DNA of 12,035 nucleotides from CAZOKO01 sp964580455 (GTDB lineage Bacteria; Desulfobacterota; WTBG01). Below are positions 1-5,847 of the stretch, in pieces; the stretch's first letter is position 1, and each line of letters begins with the position of its first letter. The position numbers and the translations under genes were made by a program. The stretch spans positions 1-12,035 of the forward strand of contig CAZOKO010000085.1 of assembly GCA_964580455.1 (NCBI GenBank). The letters are read 5' to 3'. The notes under the pieces are model-generated. The model saw nothing but the letters and a program-made list of their open reading frames with translations, was not told the origin of the DNA and did not search any database.

Positions 1-54
1 CAAAATCGGGAATTTTAATTGTCGTCAGGCGGGAATTCTAATTGTCGCTCATCA
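1..54. mobile_element. Probable insertion-sequence end (IS21-like terminal repeats)
   Basis: Two 18-base direct repeats, cgggaattttaattgtcg at 7-24 and cgggaattctaattgtcg at 30-47, differ at one base and are spaced 23 bases start to start. Repeated copies of a transposase-binding motif at the tip are typical of IS21-family elements, and the tip here would end in ...CA near base 54 (TG... on the other strand). The transposase genes would lie left of the window. No second end or target duplication can be seen, so both the family and the exact edge are inferred. Confidence 0.45.
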
Positions 55-178
55 CATAGGGTTAAATACATCAATTACTTAACCTACGATGCGTAGTATA
101 AAGATTCTTAGGTAAAGAATAGTAACTTTTCATAGAGCAGGAATTTTTAGATTAGCAGGTAAGTGAAAATGAATATTG

Positions 179-582
179 CTAATCAGATTCTTCCGATTCC
201 AACGCTTCTTCAAATTCATCTAATTCCTCAGGTGTCATTAAATCTAAATTATCCTGAGTAATAATAAGACCTGTTTTTTGTATGCGTTAATGAGTCTCTC
301 ATCAACCCCTGCTTCTCTCATGGACTCAACTATTGTCTCCGTAAACTTTTCTTCAGGATAAGGTTGAGGAGTATCAGCATCGGGATCAAAGAATAAGGGA
401 TCTTCAGGCCCAGGTTCTCTGTCAAACTTTTCAATAAATTGTTTTCTTTGTTCTTTAAACGCCTCTTCTAACTCTGGGGTCATACCAATACTACGGCTGC
501 CATCATCATAGTCAGTACGTTCCATGTCACCTTTCTGCGAATAGAATACTACCTTTTTCTTTTTGCGGATTTTCTTGACCAT
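179..582 (-). pseudogene. Unrecognised acidic small protein, frameshifted in an A6 run
   Basis: I do not recognise the function. The gene would encode about 134 residues: a basic start (VKKIRKKKK), an acidic middle with the segments FIEKFDREPGPEDP and FFDPDADTPQPYPEEK, and an acidic tail. Read as it stands, the frame turns to LLLLRII and stops at 244. If one A is added to the run of six (minus strand, 279-274), the frame continues as YKKTGLIITQDNLDLMTPEE and on through DEFEEALESEESD to a stop at 179, which matches the acidic style of the upstream part. From memory, similar small hypothetical proteins end in a KTGL[IL][IV]T-like segment. The start is best put at the ATG at 582-580, preceded by AGGTGA; a GTG three codons upstream (591) is the alternative. 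It could be a decayed gene, a sequencing error or a slippage site. It lies beside the IS end. Confidence 0.6.
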
Positions 583-591
583 TACCTTCAC

Positions 592-936
592 CTATTGAAA
601 ATAAGATTCTATAATTCTCAATAGCAAATCTATAGCACAGAAACGATTAAGTGTGAAGGGCAACTATCTTGGAATTATCTAACATCATCCACGTATTGAT
701 TAAGAAAACGAATTTAGTATTTTCATCTTCTACCATTCGTTTAGTACAAGCGGAGGCTTCCTTGTCATCGTATTCAACTGGTTTTCGGGGATGCTTGGAT
801 TAACGGCGGGGGGATGAGAGGGATTGGTATGGGGTGGAGATAGTTACGGTGTGTGAGAGGGGTAGGGAGATTACTCAAAATAGAGCTGTAAATCATTTAT
901 CATCACTAGAAATCACTCCCAATGTTAGCAAATACC
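592..936. other. Non-coding stretch, possible gene debris
   Basis: No convincing gene. On the minus strand an open frame of 50 codons runs between stops at 800-802 and 647-649 (it includes DENTKFVFLINTWMMLDNSK). It has no good start or recognisable family and may be a remnant. An 8-base inverted repeat, AAACGAAT (706-713) and ATTCGTTT (735-742), lies in it. The stretch 787-867 is G-rich on the plus strand. Confidence 0.35.
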
Positions 937-968
937 AAAAAGAGGCTAGCATTAACTTTGCTAACCCC
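937..968 (-). terminator. Intrinsic terminator of tRNA-Arg
   Basis: On the minus strand, eleven bases after the tRNA's CCA end, GGGGTTAGC (968-960) pairs with GCTAGCCTC (950-942) in nine pairs, two of them G-T, around a nine-base loop. A run of five T (941-937) follows at once. This is a standard rho-independent terminator in the right place for the tRNA transcript. Confidence 0.75.
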
Positions 969-978
969 TTGAATTGTC

Positions 979-1055
979 TGGCACGCCCAGAGGGATTCGA
1001 ACCCCCGACCTACAGATTCGTAGTCTGCCACTCTATCCAGCTGAGCTATGGGCGC
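979..1055 (-). tRNA. tRNA-Arg (anticodon ACG)
   Basis: A complete cloverleaf reads on the minus strand. The acceptor stem is GCGCCCA with TGGGCGT (first pair G-T); the D-arm is of the AGCTCAGCTGGATAGAG type. The anticodon stem is GCAGA/TCTGT around loop CTACGAA, giving anticodon ACG (1021-1019). The T-loop is GGTTCGAATCC. The discriminator is G, followed by an encoded CCA (981-979). In bacteria tRNA-Arg(ACG) is normally deaminated to ICG by TadA and reads CGU, CGC and CGA. It has its own promoter and terminator. tRNA genes are frequent integration sites, and IS debris lies nearby, but I see no duplicated tRNA 3' end. Confidence 0.96.
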
Positions 1056-1078
1056 ACCCTAATGTAAGTATTTATTTT

Positions 1079-1108
1079 AGTTTAATTAATTTTATCTAAA
1101 CTTGTCAA
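1079..1108 (-). promoter_or_regulatory. sigma70-type promoter of tRNA-Arg
   Basis: On the minus strand a perfect -35 TTGACA (1108-1103), an 18-base spacer and a -10 TAAACT (1084-1079, four of six matches). Transcription would start near 1072, about 17 bases before the mature tRNA. The surroundings are AT-rich. Confidence 0.6.
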
Positions 1109-1329
1109 GTAATTTAGTTGAGTTTTGTCCTGTGTGTGAATCGGTGTGTGAGGCAGAGACCAGGAGATAAAAGCGAGACGGGATCGGATAAGAAAAAAGA
1201 CTATGCGGTTACGACGGACACAAAATTGTTCTTTGAGACTTGCGTAAAAAGTGATATATGAAAGATCTTACATTGCTAAGAGTGTCTCTTAGTGTTTTAT
1301 CAAATTTGTCCACAACCATTTGAAGACGT
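1109..1329. other. Intergenic region without recognisable gene
   Basis: I see no coding frame with a start and ribosome binding site, no tRNA and no strong hairpin here. It lies between the tRNA promoter and the RND remnant and may be what is left of the deleted pump gene, but no RND motif is readable in any frame. Confidence 0.4.
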
Positions 1330-1461
1330 ATGGATGCGTTCTTCGTGGCTATGGCGGTGACCATTATCGCCGGTTTGCTTTTTGCAACAGTGTTGACTAT
1401 GGTTGTGGTGCCGGTGCTGTATGCGACATTCTATCGGGTGGAGGAAGAGAAATTGAGGTGA
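1330..1461 (+). pseudogene. RND efflux permease, C-terminal remnant (43 codons)
   Basis: The frame reads MDAFFVAMAVTIIAGLLFAT, then VLTMVVVPVLYATFYRVEEE and KLR. The pattern MAVTII.GLLFATVLT..VVPVLY is the last transmembrane helix of AcrB/HAE-type resistance-nodulation-division permeases, normally the end of a protein of about 1000 residues, with the usual charged tail. An in-frame TGA sits at 1321-1323, two codons before this ATG, and there is no ribosome binding site. More than 95 percent of the gene is therefore gone. An intact pump would export drugs, metals or other substrates through the inner membrane with a periplasmic adaptor and an outer-membrane channel, neither of which is visible. 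The natural stop is kept. Which RND subfamily it belonged to cannot be judged from this piece. Confidence 0.8.
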
Positions 1462-1533
1462 GGTGATTGTTGATGAACATCCAATGGAAAAAAATAAACA
1501 AGATTCAAGATTGCAGAATGCGGATTGAATAAG

Positions 1534-1563
1534 TTCAAATAGAAGTCAGAATCTTATAAGATT
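1534..1563 (+). promoter_or_regulatory. Possible promoter/operator of the PFK gene
   Basis: A -10-like TATAAG (1555-1560, five of six matches) lies inside a perfect 14-base palindrome, AATCTTATAAGATT (1550-1563). The best -35, TTCAAA (1534-1539), is only 15 bases away, so the promoter is weak on paper. The position, about 45 bases before the TTG start, fits. The palindrome could bind a dimeric regulator or simply be an AT-rich -10. Confidence 0.3.
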
Positions 1564-1611
1564 TATGTTGGGAAAAGATAAACGTTGAATGGTAACAAAG
1601 AGGAGGTTTTT

Positions 1612-2895
1612 TTGAGCAATTTAAACTTTGAGGTATCAAGGTTAGGCGAATGTCATATTCCTTCACCAATGAGTAAGGCAAAATTTATTAATGAGAGAGA
1701 GCATGTGCTCTATCACACAAACTTGAGGGAGATTGAGTCATTTCTCCAGAAAGGCATGCAGCCACCGTACTTTGAGGTGGCTGGACCGAGGAACAAGATA
1801 TTCTTCGATCCCTCACAACTCAAGTGTGGTATTGTTACATGTGGGGGACTCTGCCCGGGACTCAATGACGTTATCAGGGCCATTGTCATGAGCCTCTTCT
1901 ACCACTATGGTGTACGAACAACATTTGGTTTTCGTTATGGCTACGAGGGGCTTTCCTCCCGCTATGGACATGATTTTCTCAATCTCACGCCTGAGAATGT
2001 TAACGCGATCCACCAAATGGGAGGAACCATTCTAGGATCTTCTCGGGGGGCCCAGGATATTTCAGACATGGTCGATACCCTGGAACGAATGAAGGTGGGA
2101 ATCCTCTTTACCATTGGTGGAGACGGAACCCTGAGTGGTGCCCAGTCCATTGCAGATGAAATCGAGAGACGTGACCTGAAAATTGCCGTCATCGGGATTC
2201 CCAAAACCATAGACAATGACATCTCCTACGTACAGCAGTCGTTTGGCTTTGAAACGGCGGTTACTGAATCGAGGCCTTCACTCTATTCGGCACACGTAGA
2301 GGCTGTCGGCGCGCGCAACGGCATCGGTTTGGTGAAACTTATGGGACGCGAATCGGGATTTATCGCGGCCTATGCTACACTTGCTTACAGTGAGGTGAAC
2401 TTCTGCCTGGTACCCGAGGTACAATTTACTCTTGATGTTTTCCTTAAGGCTTTAAAATCGAGACTGGAAATTAGAGGACATGCGCTCATCGTGGCAGGAG
2501 AAGGAGCAGGTCAATATTTGATGGCGGAGAAGCATGAACGGGATGCATCTGGTAATATCCGCTTTGAGGATATCGGGCTTTTTCTGAAAGACCAGATTAC
2601 AGGATATTTTAAAAAGATTGGCATGGAAATAAATATGAAGTATATAGATCCCAGCTACACGATCCGGAGCATGCCCGCAAATGCAAGTGATTCAGCCTTT
2701 TGCTTACTCCTGGGCCACAATGCGGTCCATGCAGGGATGACCGGTCGAACAAATATGCTAGTGGGATTTTGGAATCATACCTTTACCCATCTGCCGATTT
2801 CCCTTGCTGTTTCCCAACGCAAAAAAATAGCACCCGATAGCAGATTGTGGAGTAACGTCATCGAAAGCACCGGACAACCGAGAGAGATGCGTTGA
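1612..2895 (+). CDS. ATP-dependent 6-phosphofructokinase (long, plant/trypanosome-like type)
   Basis: It phosphorylates fructose 6-phosphate to fructose 1,6-bisphosphate, the committing step of glycolysis, in the cytoplasm. I take the TTG at 1612 as start because AGGAGG (1601-1606) lies five bases upstream; that gives 427 residues. An in-frame TTG at 1585 has no such site. Motifs in order: KCGIVTCGGLCPGLNDVIRA (71-90), IGGDGT (168-173), PKTIDND with catalytic Asp (197-203), the MGR substrate loop (244-246), GEGAG (296-300) and an SYTIRSMPANASD region near 348-360. Gly after GGD indicates ATP as donor (PPi enzymes have Asp there), while the Lys of PKTIDND is shared with PPi enzymes. This combination is known in ATP-PFKs of plants and trypanosomes and their bacterial relatives. 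An N-terminal extension of about 70 residues precedes the Rossmann core, as in that clade. Pyruvate kinase follows on the same strand, so a glycolytic transcription unit is likely. Confidence 0.93.
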   Translation: MSNLNFEVSRLGECHIPSPMSKAKFINEREHVLYHTNLREIESFLQKGMQPPYFEVAGPRNKIFFDPSQLKCGIVTCGGLCPGLNDVIRAIVMSLFYHYGVRTTFGFRYGYEGLSSRYGHDFLNLTPENVNAIHQMGGTILGSSRGAQDISDMVDTLERMKVGILFTIGGDGTLSGAQSIADEIERRDLKIAVIGIPKTIDNDISYVQQSFGFETAVTESRPSLYSAHVEAVGARNGIGLVKLMGRESGFIAAYATLAYSEVNFCLVPEVQFTLDVFLKALKSRLEIRGHALIVAGEGAGQYLMAEKHERDASGNIRFEDIGLFLKDQITGYFKKIGMEINMKYIDPSYTIRSMPANASDSAFCLLLGHNAVHAGMTGRTNMLVGFWNHTFTHLPISLAVSQRKKIAPDSRLWSNVIESTGQPREMR

Positions 2896-2948
2896 GTAGC
2901 GCAACAGACATACTCTGCTAAACTATTACTATCTGTAGTAGGAAAACC

Positions 2949-3104
2949 ATGAACCAATCTTTTGCAAACTACGCTATCACCAGGGAACAGTTTGATGCTG
3001 TGCTTTTCGATCTTGACGGTGTTCTCACAGATACCTCGAGTCTTCACGCTGCATGTTGGAAAAAGATTATTAGTACTATTTGTAAATGGAGAGATATTTC
3101 ATGA
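2949..3104 (+). pseudogene. HAD-superfamily (beta-phosphoglucomutase-like) hydrolase, N-terminal stub
   Basis: The 51-codon frame contains ITREQFDAVLFDLDGVLTDT (10-29) and then SSLHAACWKKI. FDLDGVLTDT is HAD motif I with both catalytic aspartates, and the following LHAACWK is typical of beta-phosphoglucomutase/trehalose-associated phosphatases of about 240 residues. After about residue 40 the resemblance stops and the frame ends in TGA (3102-3104). That stop overlaps the pyruvate kinase ATG as ATGA. AGGA lies about six bases before the start, so the stub may still be translated and could couple translation to pyk. The rest of the gene appears to have been lost by a deletion that joined it to the pyk leader. 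It has no cap or motifs II-IV, so it cannot be an active phosphatase. Confidence 0.75.
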
Positions 3105-4528
3105 CACTTCCAGCTAATAAGACCAAGATTGTTTGTACCATCGGGCCGGCATCTCAGTCTCCTGAAATTATGGAGCAGATGATGAGGGAGGGTATGAATG
3201 TGGCACGTCTTAACTTCTCACATGGTGATTTTTCAAGTCACAAAAAGGTGATTGACAATCTCCGTAAAGCCTCCAAAGCGACAGGAAAACGGGTGGCGAT
3301 CATGGCCGACCTCTCCGGTCCCAAGATGCGCATCGGTAAATTCTCTGAGGAGCCGATTGAGTTGAAAACGGGTGATACCTTCACACTTACTACTGAAGAG
3401 ATTGTGGGGGATAGGAATCGGGTCTCGGTGAGCTTTGCACGTCTTCCGCAGGCGGTAAAACCAGGTAATACATTATTTCTCAATGACGGATATATACAGC
3501 TGGAAGTGGTGAAGATTCAAGGCAATGATGTGCAGTGTCAGGTTTTAGTGGGTGGTGAGCTCCGCTCCCGCAAGGGTCTCAATTTACCAGGAATTGATCT
3601 TGGTATCAGTGCATTCACCGATCGCGACCACGAGTGTCTGAAATTCGCTATGGAACAGGGTGTGGATGCGGTCAGTCAATCGTTTGTCGAGACTGCGGCA
3701 GACATTAACGCCGTCCGTGATGCCGCAGCGGCCATGGGACATAACCCTTTTATAATTGCCAAGATCGAGCGTGATGGGGCACTCGATCACATGGAGGGTA
3801 TCCTTGAGGCTGCCGACGGGATTATGATCGCTCGCGGGGATCTGGGAGTAGAGATACCCATTGAACAGATTGCCGTTGTTCAAAAACGTCTGATGAGGCA
3901 GGCAAACCTGCTAGGGAAGCCGGTGATCACGGCAACACAGATGCTGGAGTCAATGACCAGCAACCGGTTACCCACTCGCGCAGAGGCCACCGATGTAGCT
4001 AATGCTGTCCTCGATGGTACCGATTGTGTCATGCTTTCAGGGGAGTCAGCTATGGGAGCGTATCCGGTAGATGTGGTGGCAATGCTTGCAAAGATTGCTG
4101 CGGCCGTTGAGCCCCATCGATCACAGTATCACATACAGGAGACCCTTGATGTGTATGGTAGCGGTGACGAGATAGGTCTTACGGATCTCATTGCCTTGAA
4201 TGTCCAGACTACCGTGGATCATGTCTCCCCGGCTGCGGTGATTGTTCCCACCAAGAGTGGTGCAACGGCGAGGAGTATCTCCCGCTTCAGATTGCCCGTT
4301 TGGATAACTGCCGTAAGCTCCGTGGAGGCAACCTGCCAGCGTCTTCAATTTTCCTACGGAGTTTATATTCTTCATCAACCTGAACACCCCGAAAACTGGA
4401 AGGCATTCGCCCGTAAGGTATTGGAATTGGAAGGTGTGGAGGGAAACCTGGTAGTCTTGACAGAAGGACCGTCTAAGAAGCATCCGGATGCAAATAATAG
4501 GATAGAGCTCATAGACTTGGCCAAATAG
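3101..4528 (+). CDS. pyk: Pyruvate kinase
   Basis: It converts phosphoenolpyruvate and ADP to pyruvate and ATP, the last step of glycolysis, in the cytoplasm. The ATG at 3101 has GGAGAG (3089-3094) six bases upstream; an in-frame ATG at 3086 lacks a site. The 475-residue length is normal for a form without the extra C-terminal PEP-utiliser domain. Visible motifs: KTKIVCTIGPAS (7-18), NVARLNFSHG with the substrate-binding Arg36 (33-42), DLSGPKMRIG (70-79), then the B domain to about 165. The active-site KIER follows, with Lys221 and Glu223, then GIMIARGDLGVEIP with Asp247, and ATQMLESM with Thr279. The segment PTRAEATDVANAVLDGTDCV is the PK signature. The C-terminal domain has TKSGATARSISRFRLP (384-399), the usual allosteric-domain element. 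It lies 205 bases after PFK with only the HAD stub between, so co-transcription is plausible. I see no proper terminator after it. Confidence 0.96.
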   Translation: MTLPANKTKIVCTIGPASQSPEIMEQMMREGMNVARLNFSHGDFSSHKKVIDNLRKASKATGKRVAIMADLSGPKMRIGKFSEEPIELKTGDTFTLTTEEIVGDRNRVSVSFARLPQAVKPGNTLFLNDGYIQLEVVKIQGNDVQCQVLVGGELRSRKGLNLPGIDLGISAFTDRDHECLKFAMEQGVDAVSQSFVETAADINAVRDAAAAMGHNPFIIAKIERDGALDHMEGILEAADGIMIARGDLGVEIPIEQIAVVQKRLMRQANLLGKPVITATQMLESMTSNRLPTRAEATDVANAVLDGTDCVMLSGESAMGAYPVDVVAMLAKIAAAVEPHRSQYHIQETLDVYGSGDEIGLTDLIALNVQTTVDHVSPAAVIVPTKSGATARSISRFRLPVWITAVSSVEATCQRLQFSYGVYILHQPEHPENWKAFARKVLELEGVEGNLVVLTEGPSKKHPDANNRIELIDLAK

Positions 4529-4531
4529 AAT

Positions 4532-4644
4532 TGGGATTTTGGATTGCGGAATGCGGAAGATTCGATTTCGGATTTTAGATTTCGGATTGCGGAGCGAAAG
4601 GACTGAACGTCCAACATTCAACGCTCAACATCCAATGTTGAATG
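4532..4644. repeat. Degenerate short-word repeats after pyk
   Basis: From 4532 to 4592 variants of ggattgcgg, ggattttag, gatttcgga and gaatgcgga follow one another. From 4609 to 4644 variants of caacattcaa and caacatcca follow. The second part can fold in more than one way: CATTCAAC (4615-4622) with GTTGAATG (4637-4644), or CAACATT (4612-4618) with AATGTTG (4634-4640). The nearest T-run (4662-4668) is too far for an intrinsic terminator. Similar words occur at 1499-1528, 6674-6735 and 8758-8795. Confidence 0.6.
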
Positions 4645-4684
4645 AAAGAAGAAAAAGATTGTTTTTTTAGGAAAGGGACGAGAG

Positions 4685-4855
4685 ATGCTCACAAGAAAAT
4701 ATTTTATTGGCGTGTCATACATTTTTTTGTTGTTACTGTTTTCATGCTCATCTACAAAATTGAAGTCAGTGTGGAGAGATAATGCCTACGACGGATATAT
4801 AAATAACTGTTCCCTTCTTCATCTCGTCCGGGGTGAGAGGAATTTAAATTGTTAG
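4685..4855 (+). pseudogene. Truncated outer-membrane-type lipoprotein
   Basis: The 56-codon frame begins MLTRKYFIGVSYIFLLLLFS and then CSSTKLKSVWRDNAYDGYI. This is a lipoprotein signal peptide with lipobox LLFS-C (Cys21). The following STK[LI].SVW.D..Y pattern I associate with small envelope lipoproteins of about 180-220 residues and unknown role. After YDGYI (about residue 39) the frame degenerates and stops. A purine-rich stretch (gaaagggacgagag) precedes the ATG. Transport and lipidation could still occur, but only about 35 residues would remain. I regard it as a gene cut off by deletion. It lies between pyk and the bilin reductase. Confidence 0.65.
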
Positions 4856-4984
4856 TGCTTCCATTTCATCCATTGCACGACCAAGTGAAGCTCTGTCAAG
4901 AATATCCCTTTCACAGAATTCCACCTTGTTGATACCATGGTCCCCCTAGAAGGGGTAAATTACGCCAATGAGGTCTAGTTGATA
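4851..4984 (-). other. Possible gene debris and short hairpin downstream of the bilin reductase
   Basis: On the minus strand a short frame from an in-frame TAG at about 4950 reads GINKVEFCERDILDRASLGR and then AMDEMEALTI before TAA near 4850. It has no start and no family I know, and may be the tail of a lost gene. The hairpin CCCCT-AGA-AGGGG (4943-4955) lies about 30 bases after the bilin reductase stop. It lacks a T-run, so I do not call it a terminator. Confidence 0.3.
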
Positions 4985-5707
4985 CTACGGAGCAAACAGA
5001 AAATCCCTAAAGTATCGCTCCCCCCACTCTTCACCAAAATGGTGCTTCATAGGAGCACTGCCAGGATCTTTAGTAGTGTAATCATCCCTATACTTTTCCA
5101 TATAGCTATCTCTTCTCAAAAGAATCTCCTGATCCGTTATAGGCTCTGCTTTTCTGATGCAGTCACAGAAAACGTTAATGTAGTCCCTGAATGCCTCCTC
5201 TAAATTTGGCAGGTACTTAGTGTCACACCAGCGATAAAAAGAAAATCCTGAATCATAGAACTTTGCCCATTCATGTGACTTTGAACGTCCACCTTCAGCT
5301 TTGGGGATCCATTTGTATTTCTCAGAAATATCTTTTAGCGGTGCAATATATTTATCCATATACTCCTTGTCCCTTGAAATGGGATGCAAATCAATAACAC
5401 CGATTAAAAATTTGCTGGCATATATAAAATCAAACCCAAATATCGGAAAATCATAATTCTTAGCCGGGGGTAAACAACCAAAGTCAACTAGCATGGATCC
5501 TCCAAAATCCATTTCTCCAAATCGCATCCCTCCGGTCCCGGCACACTCATGGTATTCACTGCTGATATAGACATTTTTACCCTCTTTATCTGAATACTTT
5601 ACCTTAAATTCTGAATCAAGCGGCAGAGGCTTCAACTCAAAAGCCTTGCCCATTTCTTCACATAAAATTAGATTAAAATTGATTTTAAATGTCTTTTCTT
5701 CCTGCAT
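4985..5707 (-). CDS. Ferredoxin-dependent bilin reductase (PcyA/HY2/PebA/PebS family)
   Basis: Members reduce biliverdin IXalpha or a partly reduced bilin, using electrons from ferredoxin, to give phytobilins such as phycocyanobilin, phycoerythrobilin or phytochromobilin. The length, 240 residues, is normal. Family landmarks: the central strand and loop MLVDFGCLPPAKNYDFPIFG (72-91) continuing FDFIYASKFLIGVIDLHP, which matches the family pattern LHxxxFPxxxYDLPIFGxDxV followed by a hydrophobic strand and DLxP. Next come EYMDKYIAPLK (115-125), FSFYRW (155-160) and a long helix from LEEAF. The end is KDPGSAPMKHHFGEEWGERY (213-232) then FRDFLFAP, the characteristic FGEEW...FLF tail. Asp93 matches PcyA Asp105, Asp75 occupies the PcyA His88 position (Asp in HY2), and Asp214 matches the C-terminal catalytic Asp of PebS-type enzymes. 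AAGGAGG (5722-5716) lies eight bases before the ATG. No heme oxygenase or bilin acceptor gene is in the window. The substrate and product cannot be told from sequence alone. Confidence 0.87.
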   Translation of the reverse strand: MQEEKTFKINFNLILCEEMGKAFELKPLPLDSEFKVKYSDKEGKNVYISSEYHECAGTGGMRFGEMDFGGSMLVDFGCLPPAKNYDFPIFGFDFIYASKFLIGVIDLHPISRDKEYMDKYIAPLKDISEKYKWIPKAEGGRSKSHEWAKFYDSGFSFYRWCDTKYLPNLEEAFRDYINVFCDCIRKAEPITDQEILLRRDSYMEKYRDDYTTKDPGSAPMKHHFGEEWGERYFRDFLFAP

Positions 5708-5730
5708 AGGGGTCTCCTCCTTGTGTAAAT

Positions 5731-5760
5731 ATTATAAAAAGCTCTGCATTGAAATTTCAT
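5731..5760 (-). promoter_or_regulatory. Likely promoter of the bilin reductase gene
   Basis: On the minus strand a perfect -10 TATAAT (5736-5731) with -35 ATGAAA (5760-5755, four of six) at 18 bases. The start would fall near 5724, leaving a leader of about 16 bases that is almost only the Shine-Dalgarno. A 10-base perfect palindrome, TGAAATTTCA (5750-5759), overlaps the -35 and could be an operator. Confidence 0.45.
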
Positions 5761-5847
5761 ATCGCAGGCTATCTCTAACACTACTTACAACTCCCTATAT
5801 CACAGGATGAACTATAGGTAAAGAGTAAGTTTAGATGAAGAAATGGT

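Noticed and set aside
787..867. Possible G-quadruplex (several GGG/GGGG runs on the plus strand)
   Set aside because: The runs are separated by loops of 6, 8 and about 24 bases, too long for a standard quadruplex call.
979..1055. tRNA-Arg as attachment site of an integrated element
   Set aside because: No integrase gene and no duplicated tRNA 3' end found within the window.
834..1067. Open frame on the plus strand across the tRNA
   Set aside because: Its C-terminal half (RPEGFEPPTYRF...) is the well-known false translation of the antisense of a tRNA.
4121..4621. Long minus-strand open frame over the end of pyk
   Set aside because: It is the antisense of a clear pyruvate kinase gene and of the repeat words after it; no start signal or family.
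4943..4955. CCCCT-AGA-AGGGG hairpin as terminator of the bilin reductase
   Set aside because: Only five pairs and no T-run on either side.
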